From: Bryum argenteum
Taxonomy: Eukaryota; Streptophyta; Bryopsida; Bryales; Bryaceae
Length of the DNA stretch: 64,000 nt
Direction of reading: 5' to 3'
Assembly (NCBI GenBank): GCA_037043015.1
Contig: CM073327.1
Span: 9,468,727-9,532,726 of the forward strand
The notes beneath the pieces were generated by a model. It was given only the letters and a program-made list of their open reading frames with translations. It had not been told where the DNA came from and did no database searches. Shown here in pieces: positions 12,977 to 24,404 of this stretch. Every line of letters starts with the position of its first letter. The first letter of the stretch is position 1. Position numbers and translations under genes: made by a program.

Positions 12977-15900
12977 TATTATTATTGTTATTAAAGTTTC
13001 AATTTCCTCTTCAATTTCCTATCAAAAGCGGTTAATTGAATTCTCTAAATATCAATATTTAAAATAATTATTGAATCGATTCATATTACAATATGAATGT
13101 ACTTGAAACTTAAAAAAAGGAAGAATGTAATATAGTATTTATTTTTAACTTAAAGATTAATGGTACCTGGATAAGATCAACCTTGTTAAGATCAACATCT
13201 AGTTAAGAACGCTGTCCCTGTCTTTTTATTATGCAAAGAGGCATTGTTTCGTTATGTTCAACGCTTGGATAAGGTCAACGTTTTCGTCTGTCCGAAAATG
13301 TTTATTTAATCCAAGGACTACTGTACTATATTACATTCTTCCTTTTATACTTTTGTACATCAAAAAATGATTGAATATAATATGTTGAAGCACCAAAGTT
13401 AACAAAACATATAAAAAAAAAGACATGAAATCTTTACCTTTTAAATATGGGGTTTAATTTGGATTACATTCTGACCCAAAAGTATAGAATTCAGAATATA
13501 TAATAGACAAATTAGACAATAATTTTTCTTGAATTGCTTCATATGAGAAAAAGTAGTGAAACGTTTTTGTGTCCAAAGTATACTTCGTCAATTTGCTTGA
13601 AACTTCATTAAACAATGAGATGTTACTTCCACATCATGTGCATGCGTTCTAAAGTAGTGGCTTATCAACAATACCTGTTCATCTCCGCACAATATGCTAC
13701 TCAGTGTACATTACTTCAAAGTCGGCCATCAAAGTTACCCCACCATAGGCATCACAATTTCTTCATGTTTGAAATCCTTAGCCTCAGTTAGAAAGTCATC
13801 TACACCCAAGTACCCCTTTACACTCAAGAACCCGTCGTTGTCACTCTAATCCAAAGAGTCTATAATATAAATAGTGTACAATTTAATAAAGTTGAAGGGA
13901 GTTCGAAAATTAAGATTTAAAAATCTCGCATGTTCAATAAATGAAATCCAATGACCATTGGAGGTGTTGAGTATCAAGATTGACGGCCATCTACAATGAA
14001 ACGGCAAAACTCCCCCTTGGGCCTCATCAAAAAAATAAAAATGCAATCTATTTTTAAAATGCTGCTGCATTTAGAGCATGATATATATAACTTCAATTCT
14101 TATATCTAAAAGCTATTCTAATAAATGTGGAATTAAATGTTTATGATTTTATTTTTCTTGTTTTTTATTTTTTTGTTTGAAACTTTTATAAACATAATTT
14201 TTTTTGTGTTGAAGAATAGGTGGTACGAAGCTCTTTCTTTCCCAAATATCTAAAACGGGTTTTCTTTTACGTTCATTGCAGTGCAAGGAGTTACTTTTGG
14301 GCTCAATATCTTCTATAGTTTTGAGGCACTTGTCACCATTAGAAGGTTATCATTTGGGCCAAGATTCCCAACAAAAAATCTTCCAACTCGTTGAGAAGTA
14401 GCTTAGCATCATCTTGATCCCTCCTGTGATCGATGCATTACAAACTACTTCCAGCAAATCTAGTGGGGTCTTCTTCTCCTATCAAGTTAGCTTTAGTGGC
14501 TTCTTCTTACAAAAGAAGCCATTGTAACGCAACATGTGCAATGGGAGCATTAGAGAAAATTTGAAGTGTCCAGAAGGCAAGTACTTTTGCTACAAAAATG
14601 TGTTATTTTATTATTATTATTAATTTTTCAAATTTTAAATTTTTGGTTTTTAAAAAAAAAGAAATGTCTAAATTGGAAATAATGATACCAAAGGCAAGTT
14701 AACATTAAATGTGCCACTTGGAAGCAAGCGGCATGGCCGAGTTGGCAATGTGGTGGGCCAAATTGGCACAGTGAAAGGACAAAAATGGTTGAGTGTTGGC
14801 CGAGGTGGCGACGGCCGTACGTGCCGCACATGTACCGGCGTGGTAGTGAGTGGTGAATAAAATAAGGGAGGGTTACTACATTATATTATTATATTATTAC
14901 AACTATATTATTAGCACCACATATTACCACTATGGTTTAAATGTAAACGTAAATTCATAAACATGTTTTTACTTGTTGTTAAGTGGGATCCACTACCTCA
15001 AATAAATGTACGAGCGCTGTAGACAGTGATGGAGAAGTCCTTTTGCGTGGACCTCAAATTTCACATTTTCTACTAATGACCAAGGATGCAAACCAAGTTT
15101 TAATATATGTATGAGATTGGGCGTGTATAGGAATTAAGTTTCTCATATTAAAAAGGTGAGGTCCTTGTATTGTGGTCCTTGATGTCATGATGTTTAGGAG
15201 GACAAAACAATTTAGAGGTTAACTTCAAATAATATCTAATACGTATGAATGTAGCAATGAGGCATGAACGTAGCTTGAACCACCCCTCAAACATTGCTCT
15301 TATAATTCTAAAAATGTAGATAATCGGCTCCCAATCTAGACGCATCTGACCGATGAAATTGACCAGTAATCATACCATCATTGCTCTACTAAGGTTCTCA
15401 ATTTTCTACTCACTAGTTTGGAAGTCCATTATTCTGCAAATAAAGCATGGTACGACAACAACAAACATTCGTTGAGACTCCACACTAAAATTGCTGCGAG
15501 ATTTTATATATTTCTATTACGACAAAAATTATGAGATCCATTCATTATTTAGTACTTGCAAACTCACACAAAGGAATATATTCTCTTGATCATATCCCAT
15601 ATTGAAACATCTTATCTTTATTATCTTTGATATAAGCATACGAAATTGTTCACTAAATTCCTTGTATTTAAAGTATAAACAAGTTTGAGAGAAATTTGTT
15701 GAGAAATAAAGTAGAAAGATTATCAACAATCTTTTAAACTTCGATAAACTGTAATAACTTTTGAAGCAAATGCTCTTTTCGGTGATGCAAGCGATGAGCA
15801 GATTTTGATTATGCTGGCTTTTAGGTGAACACAGCAAAAACACGCCCTCCGAGGCGAGTGTGCCACTTTCCACAGGCGGCAATTTTTGTCAGGACTAACA
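10869..15900. other. AT-rich intergenic DNA, no gene
   Basis: About 5 kb in which I see no gene. It contains an ATTT microsatellite near 12939-12963, long A/T runs and one short tandem array. Open frames are short and without recognisable domains. A GC-richer patch at 14720-14840 has GGCC/GGCA repeats but no defined structure. Confidence 0.6.
11377..11502. repeat. 41-bp tandem repeat, 3 copies
   Basis: The unit beginning ATGTTTTCTACACAACAATG and ending AGTGTTGCAAACTTT occurs at about 11377, 11418 and 11459 with only a few changes. Confidence 0.9.
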
Positions 15901-17867
15901 TCATTCAATGCATCTCAACAGTATTCTTCTCTTCCGTTCCCTTCCACTGCATTGCATTCATTCTAGTAAGTTAAGAGCACCCACTCTACTCATGAGAGCT
16001 TGCGGCCCAGTCGCTTCTTCTGATCCGTAATGACACCCACTGCATTGCAATTATCAGTTGCATTCTTCAAATTCAAATCCTCCGGATGTATTACCGATTG
16101 TATATGTTACAAGCTTGTTAGGTTCCAAGCAACTAGATCTAACCGTGCAAATGTAGAGTCTGAGTCTAATTTCTTTTCGTTTCTAGCAGGATTTACATTA
16201 TGATTGCCTGTTCAATCATGGTTGCTTTCGCTCAGTTACAAATTGACCATGTGTACTACAAGTATGTTACGAAACGCCTTGAAGAAGATTTGCATGTAAT
16301 TCTGACCATAAGCTAGTCTGACAAAGTTAGAAAAGTCTAGAGACAACCATTCATGTACACCTGAACGTATGTATATTACGAGCATAGACCTAGAAACTGT
16401 ATCGTTCGCTCTGCAACTACGGTTGCTACAGTTACGTTTGTATGAAACGAATTTAACGTCGTTCTGTCACCAGTAGGTGAGAAGTACGTCTTTGTTCGAT
16501 GCTTCTTAGTTACAAGGAGAAGTATAGTCGCTCACATTGATCATGTCGAGATAGGTTGTTCGATGATCTTGAAACAGTCGGCATAATGAACGTAAAGATG
16601 TTCCATTAGACTTGAAAATGCTCATACGGCTGTAATCAAGAGTAACAGCAGAAGTTCCGTGATCGAACTGTGATTCATTTACACCTGTCAATCGATGAGT
16701 TCCAATTCAACAGTCATGGCACAACAGCATTGATTGTTGGAGTAAGATCATTTCAAGTGAGATATGAGGTTTTCGATAGTTACGTTACAGTACTGTAACA
16801 TTGTAAATGTGTTGGTGGTGTTCAGTGGTGGTGATGATAGCTTTGCCTAGTGACCAGTTCGAGCTCGCCTCCCGAGGAGGTCTGGACGGATAACAACACT
16901 GACAGAAGCGAAGAAACTGAAAAGCGGATACTTATCAGGCTTAGAAGGTGGATAACCTAACTTCTCTCACGTAGTTGCCACCAGTCAGACATGATATGAC
17001 CCACATGCATAATCATTACGAAATCGCATGGCAAATTTTTTATCAACTTGTAGACGACAAGCTTGCAGCATGAAGCGCCATTTGTTTTACTGTAGCACTG
17101 ATCGAAGTGACGTCCCAGCTACCTGTACGATCGAAAGACAGAATGTCCAAATGAAGCTAGATAGATAACATCATATACCTGTTGCACAGTTCATCGAACC
17201 AGTAATTCTCTACTAGACCACCACTGTTCAGCCTGTAACAGACAAGCTATGACATGTGAGAAGATTGATACTGCTACTGCTTCTGAACCATTCAACTTCT
17301 TACTGCAATCACGACGAAGAAATATCACTCAGCACTCATAAGTCTGTAGTGGATGAGCTGATTGTGTTCAGAAAGTATCGATACGAAGCTGGACGAAGTA
17401 TCAACGACTTTCCTTATGTCCTTGTGACATCCCTACGCAACATTAACTTCTAATAGTGCGACGAAAATGATACAGTAATTCGATTCACACGAAGAGGTTC
17501 TCCTGAATCAGCAAGTACAAGATAATCCGGTCGTATGCTCGGTCGACGCTGCAGTGATATACTAACTTCACGGCGAATTACACTGACGTTAAATCGAACT
17601 TATCAAGGATGAGGACGTCGATGAAGGTGGACGCAAATCAAAACGCGGTTACCACATTTATATACCTACAAGGATATGTGCATTGAAGTGGTTACGGGAA
17701 TAGCACAATTTTCATTGATCATCCTTGAATCAGATATGTTACCAATGGAAGGACTGATCATCGGTACGTCAGTAATCTTTCCATATGCCGATTCCTGAGA
17801 TTATTTCGAATGAACACTTTATCACCGTTCGGAAGAATGCATGTATCGTTCGTCTTGCTTAAGAGCT

Positions 17868-17966
17868 TGCGACTGCGTCGAGGGGAATGAAACCTGGTCC
17901 GGAGCTAAATAACCCAAACAGTACAACTGCTTCGGGCCACACATCATTCCTCACGGCGCAGTCGCA
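17868..17966 (-). ncRNA. MIR166: MIR166 hairpin A (variant mature)
   Basis: The two arms pair over about 30 bp: the plus-strand TGCGACTGCGTCGAGGGGAA arm against the complement of ATTCCTCACGGCGCAGTCGC. A ~4-nt internal loop lies inside the duplex. Read on the minus strand, the 3' arm carries a 21-nt miR166 relative at 17882-17902. It differs from canonical miR166 by C instead of U at position 1 and U instead of C at position 11 of the mature RNA (CCGGACCAGGUUUCAUUCCC, then C). Placement on the 3' arm is as in canonical MIR166 genes. miR166 represses class III HD-ZIP transcripts. Confidence 0.8.
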
Positions 17967-17999
17967 CACTTCTAATGAATCGTCTTCAATCTTCAATCA

Positions 18000-18032
18000 C
18001 GTGACTTCGTCAAGGGAAATGGAACCTTGCTT
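18000..18032 (-). ncRNA. Degenerate MIR166 half-unit
   Basis: GACTTCGTCAAGGGAAATGG followed by AACCTTGC matches the mature-bearing arm of the neighbouring hairpins with several changes. No opposing arm is evident, so it appears to be a decayed or deleted fourth unit of the tandem array. Confidence 0.5.
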
Positions 18033-18061
18033 CTAATGATGAAGCGTCCGCAGTCTTCGGT

Positions 18062-18158
18062 CACGTGACTTCGTTAAGGGGAATGAAGCCTGGTCCGGAA
18101 GGACTGCATGCAGTTTCTTTCGTTCCAGGCGTCATTTCCCGCAACAAAGCCACATGTG
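18062..18158 (-). ncRNA. MIR166: MIR166 hairpin B
   Basis: The left arm (CACGTGACTTCGTTAAGGGG, then AATGAAGCCTGG) pairs with the complement of CCAGGCGTCATTTCCCGCAA, then CAAAGCCACATGTG, leaving a short loop. The minus strand carries a miR166 sequence at 18078-18098 on the 3' arm. It is identical to canonical miR166 at positions 2-21 and has C at position 1. The presumptive star strand lies in the opposite arm near 18124-18144. Confidence 0.85.
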
Positions 18159-18200
18159 TATGTTAAGCTTGATCGCCCTATTTCACAAGCTTCACTGTCA

Positions 18201-18297
18201 TGAGACTTCGTTAAGGGGAATGAAGCCTGGTCCGACGCTTCTACCATCAAAGTATTCCAGCATCGGTCCACACGTCATTCCCCACAACCAAGTCTCA
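18201..18297 (-). ncRNA. MIR166: MIR166 hairpin C (canonical mature)
   Basis: The minus strand at 18215-18235 reads UCGGACCAGGCUUCAUUCCC plus a final C, the exact 21-nt mature miR166. The arms TGAGACTTCGTTAAGGGGAA and, inverted, TTCCCCACAACCAAGTCTCA pair almost throughout, with the mature on the 3' arm and the star at about 18267-18287. This is the best hairpin of the three. Confidence 0.93.
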
Positions 18298-18639
18298 TCA
18301 AACTCCAATCCTTCGTTGGACCGATCTCCCACAAGACAACCCTAGCAGTAGAATTGGTCTAAAGAGAAATCTGCTAGCTTCTATATCCCAGTTTTGGCCA
18401 CAAGTGAAATGACCACCGCCTGTACGCACCGCCACTACTAACCTAGCCACTTACTAGGCCGTAGCTAGTACCAAGGAAGCAAGCAAGGAGATCCTGCCAA
18501 GGAGAAAAGGCTCACTTAGGTAGCTTGCTATCACCTTTCCGCCAGGCAATTGAATTCAAGGAGAAGGAAGAAAGAGCTAAGAGCGTCATTCATTGATGCA
18601 GACTCACTGAGGCCGGGTTGTAGTTACTAGCTAGCCGCA

Positions 18640-18900
18640 ATGATGCGGTGGCTACCTGGTAGCTATCATCGAAGACTGGAATCGACTCAGGAGGCTCCCA
18701 CAAGTGAACAATCGCCTAGCAACAAAATCTCGCACGGTTCTAGCTTCGCATCCTTCCCGAGACAGACAGACACAAGACTGTCCGGCTCACCCAAACCATC
18801 ACATGTGCGAGTACTCTGCTCACGGCACCGCCTCGTAGAATCCGTCTTGGAGCACCAGGCCAGCCAACACCGGTATGTCTGTCTGTCTGCCTGACAAAGT
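18640..18900. other. CAGACAGACA inverted repeats upstream of the MIR166 cluster
   Basis: CAGACAGACACA near 18766 faces TGTCTGTCTGTCTGCCTGAC near 18874, about 100 bp apart, in GC-richer sequence. On the minus strand this lies upstream of the hairpins and could belong to the promoter or leader. No function can be assigned. Confidence 0.35.
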
Positions 18901-20560
18901 CTAGACCCACAGACAGGAAAATAGCAGCACCACTCCCAGGTGAGAAGTAGTAGTAAATTGTTCTATTGATATCAGTTTCAAGACAAGTTACATGGGGAAG
19001 CGAAAGAAAGTGTGTATGATACAGAGATCGAGAGACAAGAGCGAACGCAAGCAGCTTCAGCACTCAATCGGGAGGACGGTTGTTGTACCCAAGAAAAGAG
19101 CTCGAAAGTGTTCGACTAATATAGCTGACGCCAAAGGTCACCACCGCACTTTACTGTCATTCCTGGTCTTTTTCTTGTTTTTTTCTGAAGCGCTAATTAA
19201 GTGCTCTCTAATTACGTGTGATTAATGTCTATATCAGCATCGACATGGCGGTTACTGGCTGGCTTCAGGTGTGCTTTGGACAATTTTATTCATGATTCCT
19301 ACGGGGGAATCGATGCATCCGCTTGGCATTTGCTGTGCTGTTTATGTGTGTGAAAGAAATTACATCAGTTAATTTGAGAGTTACTTGATTCGGGAATGGT
19401 TGGCTTGTGTATTCAACAACATTGTGGCTTGCGGATTGTTTTGGATTAGCATGTGTGTTGCTTAGAAGAAGAACTTCAAACCTCTACATTCAAGGCCGGC
19501 ATGAATAGAGTGTTCATTTGACCTCTCGTTGGATACATGTTTGAATGTCATGACACAGTGCTCCTTACGAGAGTCTCTATCCTCAATGAGTTAGTCTATA
19601 CGTTTTCATGTTAGTCAAAAAGTTTGAAAGTTTTTTGTGCTTGAAAGTGTCTTTGACACGTTCTTGGTGAGTTATGTATGCTTAGTTAATGGCATCAATA
19701 ATCAAAGATTAGTAGACATCTTTAGTAGGCCGTTACAAGAAGATTGAAGGAAAGTTTCAAGCTTGCTTTGTGACTACGTGGAGTAAATGAATGTTTGTTT
19801 GACCTATTCAAGATAAAGAGGTATGTATTCCATACCCTATGCCGACATGGTGCTCACTACCATAGTCCATTCATCCATAGTGACGGGCTCTTGGACCTTC
19901 TTATATAGGTATGTCCAAAGCCTTTTGGAGGAATACCGTGTTGGGTATCTCTAAGGCACTAGTGGCTAGGTAAGAACTACCTTGTGGTCAACCCGAAAGC
20001 GATTAGTATTCCCAGCACTAATCTTATGATCTGTGAGCATGTACTCAAAAATAGGTCGAATAGACAATGGCCTCAAGTAGAGTCTTAGTTTTTTGTTGTC
20101 ATGCCTCCATCCTCACCCGTCTCAAAGACTTTAAAAGTAATTATAAAATGTACATGGACCCAATCTAGTTGAGTGGACTATAAGAATAAGCGTCATGCAA
20201 GCCAACATGAAACTCAAGTCTACAAACACTATATTAAGGCACGTGGTGCGAGATGCCTTAAGATAATCAATGCATATTACTGAAGGAATAACTACCAAGT
20301 TGTTTAGAGGGCGGTTAACTACAACATGTTTTTTACATCATTTTAAGTTGTTCACCAATTTTTGATATGGTCGAAGTTGTTATAAGGTTAGGATCATATT
20401 GATGGCATCTATATAGAAATATTACAACGAAACATGGTATATAGGAAGACCACCTTTCTACTACTGTACAAGAATCACGAGAATATCATGGGCAGAAATA
20501 TACACTCATCTTGAGTAACATTCATAAATCTCCTGAAAAAAAGAGCGAGGAGGGGTAACA
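18900..20560. other. Gene-free region with SINE fragments
   Basis: No gene is supported. The segment at 19478-19565 matches the SINE tail in minus orientation (ATGAATAGAGTGTTCATTTG). The segment at 19815-19990 matches the SINE body in plus orientation (ATGGTGCTCACTACC through CACTAGTGGCTAGGTA). The rest is unremarkable. Confidence 0.55.
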
Positions 20561-20564
20561 CTAA

Positions 20565-21068
20565 GGGCCGATTTACACCTAGGGGACGGGCCAATTCAGC
20601 CCGTTTGAGGGCTGAAATCCTCACTCGTGATTGGCCGAAAAACAAAAATTAGGCCCAACCCCCTTACACCTAGAGGCCGGGCCAATTTGGTGGCAGAATT
20701 TTTTTAATCAAGAAATGCAAGTTCTGACATGGCCCGAGCTCGGTGAATTGGGTGCACCGAGAATGGAAGGCCAATTCTTGGCCTCCGGGCCAATGTCAGA
20801 TTTGTCTAAAAAAACCTATTTTTCAAAAAAATAAATTTTTTCACCAAATCAAATCCGTCCGTCTTTTGAGAAGTGCTGAATTTTTTTGGACTTTATTGAA
20901 TTGGCCCGGTTTCTTGGCCCGAAGGCCATTTACATATGGGAAAATCGGCCCCCATTCTAATCATATTATAATGAGGACTTGAGGCCGGCCTCAACCCAAA
21001 AGCGGGCTGAAATTTCAAGCAATTGGCCCCAAGAAAACTTGGCCCGGCCCCTAGGTGTAAATCGGCCC
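20565..21068. mobile_element. PIF/Harbinger-like MITE with TAA duplication
   Basis: A 504-bp element with terminal inverted repeats: GGGCCGATTTACACCTAGGG at the left and its near-exact complement CCCTAGGTGTAAATCGGCCC at the right. It is flanked on both sides by TAA (20562-20564 and 21069-21071). A 3-bp TAA/TTA duplication is typical of PIF/Harbinger elements. The inside has no transposase but repeats GGGCCAATT and GGCCCG words throughout, mostly as short inverted motifs near the ends. Confidence 0.75.
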
Positions 21069-21070
21069 TA

Positions 21071-21478
21071 AATATCATGATTATAGCATCGTTTCAGTGT
21101 TCTAATTATACTCTCATTTTTAGCCTCCTCTTTGTTTGGCTCATTGGAAGGAGGGTTTAGGGACCCACTTGACGAAATGATGGGTCATGAGTACAATGCC
21201 ATGTTGACAAAGTGTGGAAAGCAGGAGGAAGAAATTAGAAGAATGTCGTTATCCAAAGTATTTTGCTTAACTTATTTGCAGCTCAGCACAGTCATCATAA
21301 GTTGGGGGATATGAACAAATATAATCCTAAACATGATGTAACAAATGAATTAATGTTAATGTTGCCAATTGGTCTGCTTATTGAAAAGGAAGTTGGCCCT
21401 CCCACTTCACTATGGTCAGATGCTCATTTTTGTTATCATCAATGCACCGACTTATCTTCAGGTGATAAGTTATCCCCC
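21071..21478. other. No gene seen
   Basis: About 400 bp between two MITEs. A short open stretch at 21132-21300 has no recognisable domain and is not called. Confidence 0.5.
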
Positions 21479-21481
21479 TTA

Positions 21482-21939
21482 GAGCATACTCAAGCCTCCC
21501 CTTAGTCCGGAGGCTGGAGTCGCTTTTGCGGTAGGGAGAACCTCAACCCAAGCACTAAACCTGTAAGCTGGCTAAGAGGTTTGACGTTCCCTCGATTATA
21601 GCTCGTCATAATTCCAAGTTTTACAGTTCCCTTCTCTCACATTTGACGTTCCTATTAAGCATTGCAAGAGTGCCTCGTGGCAGCCCGTGGCTTACGGCGA
21701 CCCTTTGAAGGCTTCTGCAGCCTTGCTCGCTGGCCCCCCCCGATGGCTAGGTTGGCTCACTTAGCAAGCACCCCGCTGGCTAGGTTGGCTCGCTCACCAA
21801 GCCCCCTGCTAGCTAGGTTGGCTCGCTCACCAAGCCCCCCGCTAGCTAGGTTGGCTCGCTCACCAGGTCCCGTTGCCACCTTCGACTCACCATACAAGCT
21901 TTCACCTGCCCGACCTAGCGAGCCGAGCTAGGCATGCTC
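21482..21939. mobile_element. MITE with GAGCAT termini and internal 32-bp repeats
   Basis: The left end TTAGAGCATACTCAAGCC and the right end GAGCTAGGCATGCTCTCA are imperfect inverted repeats shared with the element at 23207-23541. The flanks TTA and TCA could be a mutated 3-bp duplication. Inside, a ~32-bp unit (GCTAGGTTGGCTCGCTCACC) is repeated about four times at 21744-21872. Non-coding. Confidence 0.6.
21744..21872. repeat. ~32-bp tandem repeat, 4 copies
   Basis: GCTAGGTTGGCTCGCTCACC plus AAGCCCCC(C/T) spacers recur with minor changes inside the GAGCAT-ended element. Confidence 0.85.
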
Positions 21940-23203
21940 TCAATGGGGGCCGGTTACACTACGGTGGAGAAGTCTACTTGTCATGAAATATAGAAGCACT
22001 CTCAAATGTCATTGGTTGAACTCAAGACTCTTGAAGCATGATTGGTTGAAAATGAAATTTCTTGACCGACCGGGTGGCCTTCTTCACTGTAGTGTAAACC
22101 AGCCCCAAATTCAAGTGCAAACTGCAAGCATATTCTTCCTTTTACTCCTAATGATTTTACCTCATTTGAATGATGTATTCTACTCAAGTTCGTGTTAATA
22201 TATATCATATCCAATGTTGAATCAAAATAATCAAGTAAAAAGTCAATTTGGGTATTCGATTTTCTGCAATTTTTTGAATATGATTGATTCCATACAGTAT
22301 GAGAAGATTGTAACCAGTGAATGTTTCAACAATGTAATCCTTTTTTTCCGAGAGAATGCAATATCTTTAACATATTATATGCCAATACAATTTACCGCTT
22401 TGATTAACATGAGCCAAAAGTACAAGTACTCGTTGGTTCAAGAAAGGTTAAACAACTACATAGAACAAGTACTAAGAACAACTGTGAAAATTCATTTCTA
22501 AGGTATGAGTGGATTGAATTTAGAGATCCCATCGTTCAAGAAAAAAAATTTGTCAGAAGTAGGTGATGTTACTTCACCATTCATCTCATCTCATAAAAAT
22601 TCAATTTGTTAGTGCACTTTGACCGAGGTCATTTAATGATTCATCATTTGTGTTTCATAATTTTGCCAAAAAGGCTGCGTCATTAGGGCGAATCCCCTGC
22701 TCATAACTACACTGCAATTTGTGGAGTCACAACCATCATGAATCATGTTGACCTTCCTATATTCAAGTCCATTATAATAGGACTCGAAATTCCCCCATTC
22801 CAAGACCAGGACATGTCCTTTCACCTCACTTATTTATTAGCATGAATTCGCAGACTTGAATGTGAAGGACTTGGAACCCAAGGCTCAAGTACCAACCACT
22901 CTCATGCAGATTGACTCGTCCCGTTCTAAATTATTGTCCAGAGCAATTTGTAAATTAAAAATTAGGTTCTTGAAAATGTAGAAAGAAAAAAAAAAACTCT
23001 ACTTACATGTAAGTAATAGATTTATAATATGAGTGTGTTTAATAAGACAATCATGGGATATTGCTCTTAATTGAGGTTTTAGTCGCAATTAAAGGTTGGT
23101 GTTGCTTCTTAGTGTATAATTGTGGAAGCTGAGTAGTACCCCAAAGGTGAAGTAGCCTTTGGTCCGTCCATAGGAACAATTGCATGGCTACTCTTCTATC
23201 AAG
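21940..23203. other. AT-rich intergenic DNA, no gene
   Basis: A 95-residue open frame at 22214-22501 has coding-like amino-acid composition but no recognisable family and no neighbouring exon I can join. It may be a transposon remnant. Nothing else is supported. Confidence 0.4.
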
Positions 23204-23206
23204 TTA

Positions 23207-23541
23207 GAGCATGCCTAGCCCTCCACATTGGGCCGAGACGCTAGGTCAACTTAATGCCGTGCAGGCGCCGTTCTGAATGGAGTGGGAATCTTGGCGACAC
23301 CAAAGCGAAGGGCTAACTACAGGGCCGCCGCAATCTTTGGGTCGCCACGTGTTACCCTTCCACTCGTAAAAGGGAACGCCAAATCTACAAAAGCCATGGA
23401 AAGAGTTGGAATAATGAAGAACAAAAATTTAGGAGACGTCCACCCGGCTGATTGCGTTGCAGGATTGTTATGTGGGCTAGGGAACCTTGCCCCAGTAGAA
23501 TTGACTCCACCTCCGACATGGAGGGCGAGCTCGGCATGCTC
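23207..23541. mobile_element. MITE with GAGCAT termini, second copy
   Basis: The left TTAGAGCATGCCTAGCC and right GGCGAGCTCGGCATGCTCTC are inverted. The termini match the element at 21482-21939, and the flanks show the same TTA/TCA pair. Internal sequence is GC-rich and non-coding. Confidence 0.6.
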
Positions 23542-24404
23542 TCACGCCCGGCTAGTGATGCAACAATTTCTTACTCGACAATCCCAACACCTGCCGTGAT
23601 TAGGAGAAACTAAAAACAAGGCATATCAAATTGAGGTTACAAGACAAGTGTAAATCGTGATAGTAAAAACATAGAAGTGGTTCGAACTTCGAAGCTGTAG
23701 CGCAGCTCCAAGGTGGCAAAGGTTCCCCTTAATGATATAAAACTGCATAAAAAAAAGCCTTGTCAGTGTCACGTCAACAACATGAGAGGGAGAGGACAAA
23801 ACAAGGGCTTGTGGCATGGAACAGAAATGCAGGAAGAGAAATGGCGATGGACCCTAGTCCCGAAAAAGAGCGAGAGAGAGAGAAAATGTTGGCATGATAG
23901 GGGAACACACCTCATGGAGACATGGACTATGACTAATCACAATGCTTCCATGACCAAGGCGCCTTGTCTGGCCCAGTTTAGCAGGAGCACCTTCCCTTCC
24001 CCTCCCATTCCATTTCCATGACACCGGATTTCCCCTCTCTTCCTCATGCTTTCAATCCGGGGTTCACGATTCTCATGGAACTCTAAGTTTGGCACGTAAT
24101 TTGCCTCGCCTGCAAAGACGAGCATCGGCGTCATTGCTTCATGTACCTCCTTACATGCATTCAAGGATAGGTTCTATGAGCCCTAACAGGATCGATTTGA
24201 CTCTAGTCAGGCTCTCAGATACTAAATATAAATCTTATGAAGTTCTTACCAATTACCACTTTCAAAATTCCTCATATTTTAAGAGATATTCATGGTCAAA
24301 GTTTGAAAAAAATATTCAAAATCTACCCAAAACCATCCAAACTGTAGTTGCCCACTTTTTTTTTAGTATATCTAAGATTACATACATAGAAGAAGAGAAA
24401 CTTC

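Larger units (their letters stand above)
15900..18900 (-). ncRNA. Probable primary transcript region of a MIR166 cluster
   Basis: This ~3 kb island is compositionally distinct from the AT-rich flanks (balanced base use, many short GATCG/ACGA-like words) and has no credible protein-coding frame. It contains three tandem MIR166 hairpins on the minus strand at 17.87-18.30 kb. The promoter should therefore lie above 18.3 kb and the transcript should run towards 16 kb. The extent of the transcript is inference; only the hairpins are directly supported. Confidence 0.4.

Noticed and set aside
18640-19063. Open frames on both strands upstream of the MIR166 hairpins
   Set aside because: Short, overlapping on opposite strands and without domains; better explained as promoter or primary-transcript sequence.
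22214-22501. 95-residue frame with protein-like composition
   Set aside because: No recognisable family, no adjoining exon and no upstream promoter signal; not strong enough to call as a gene.
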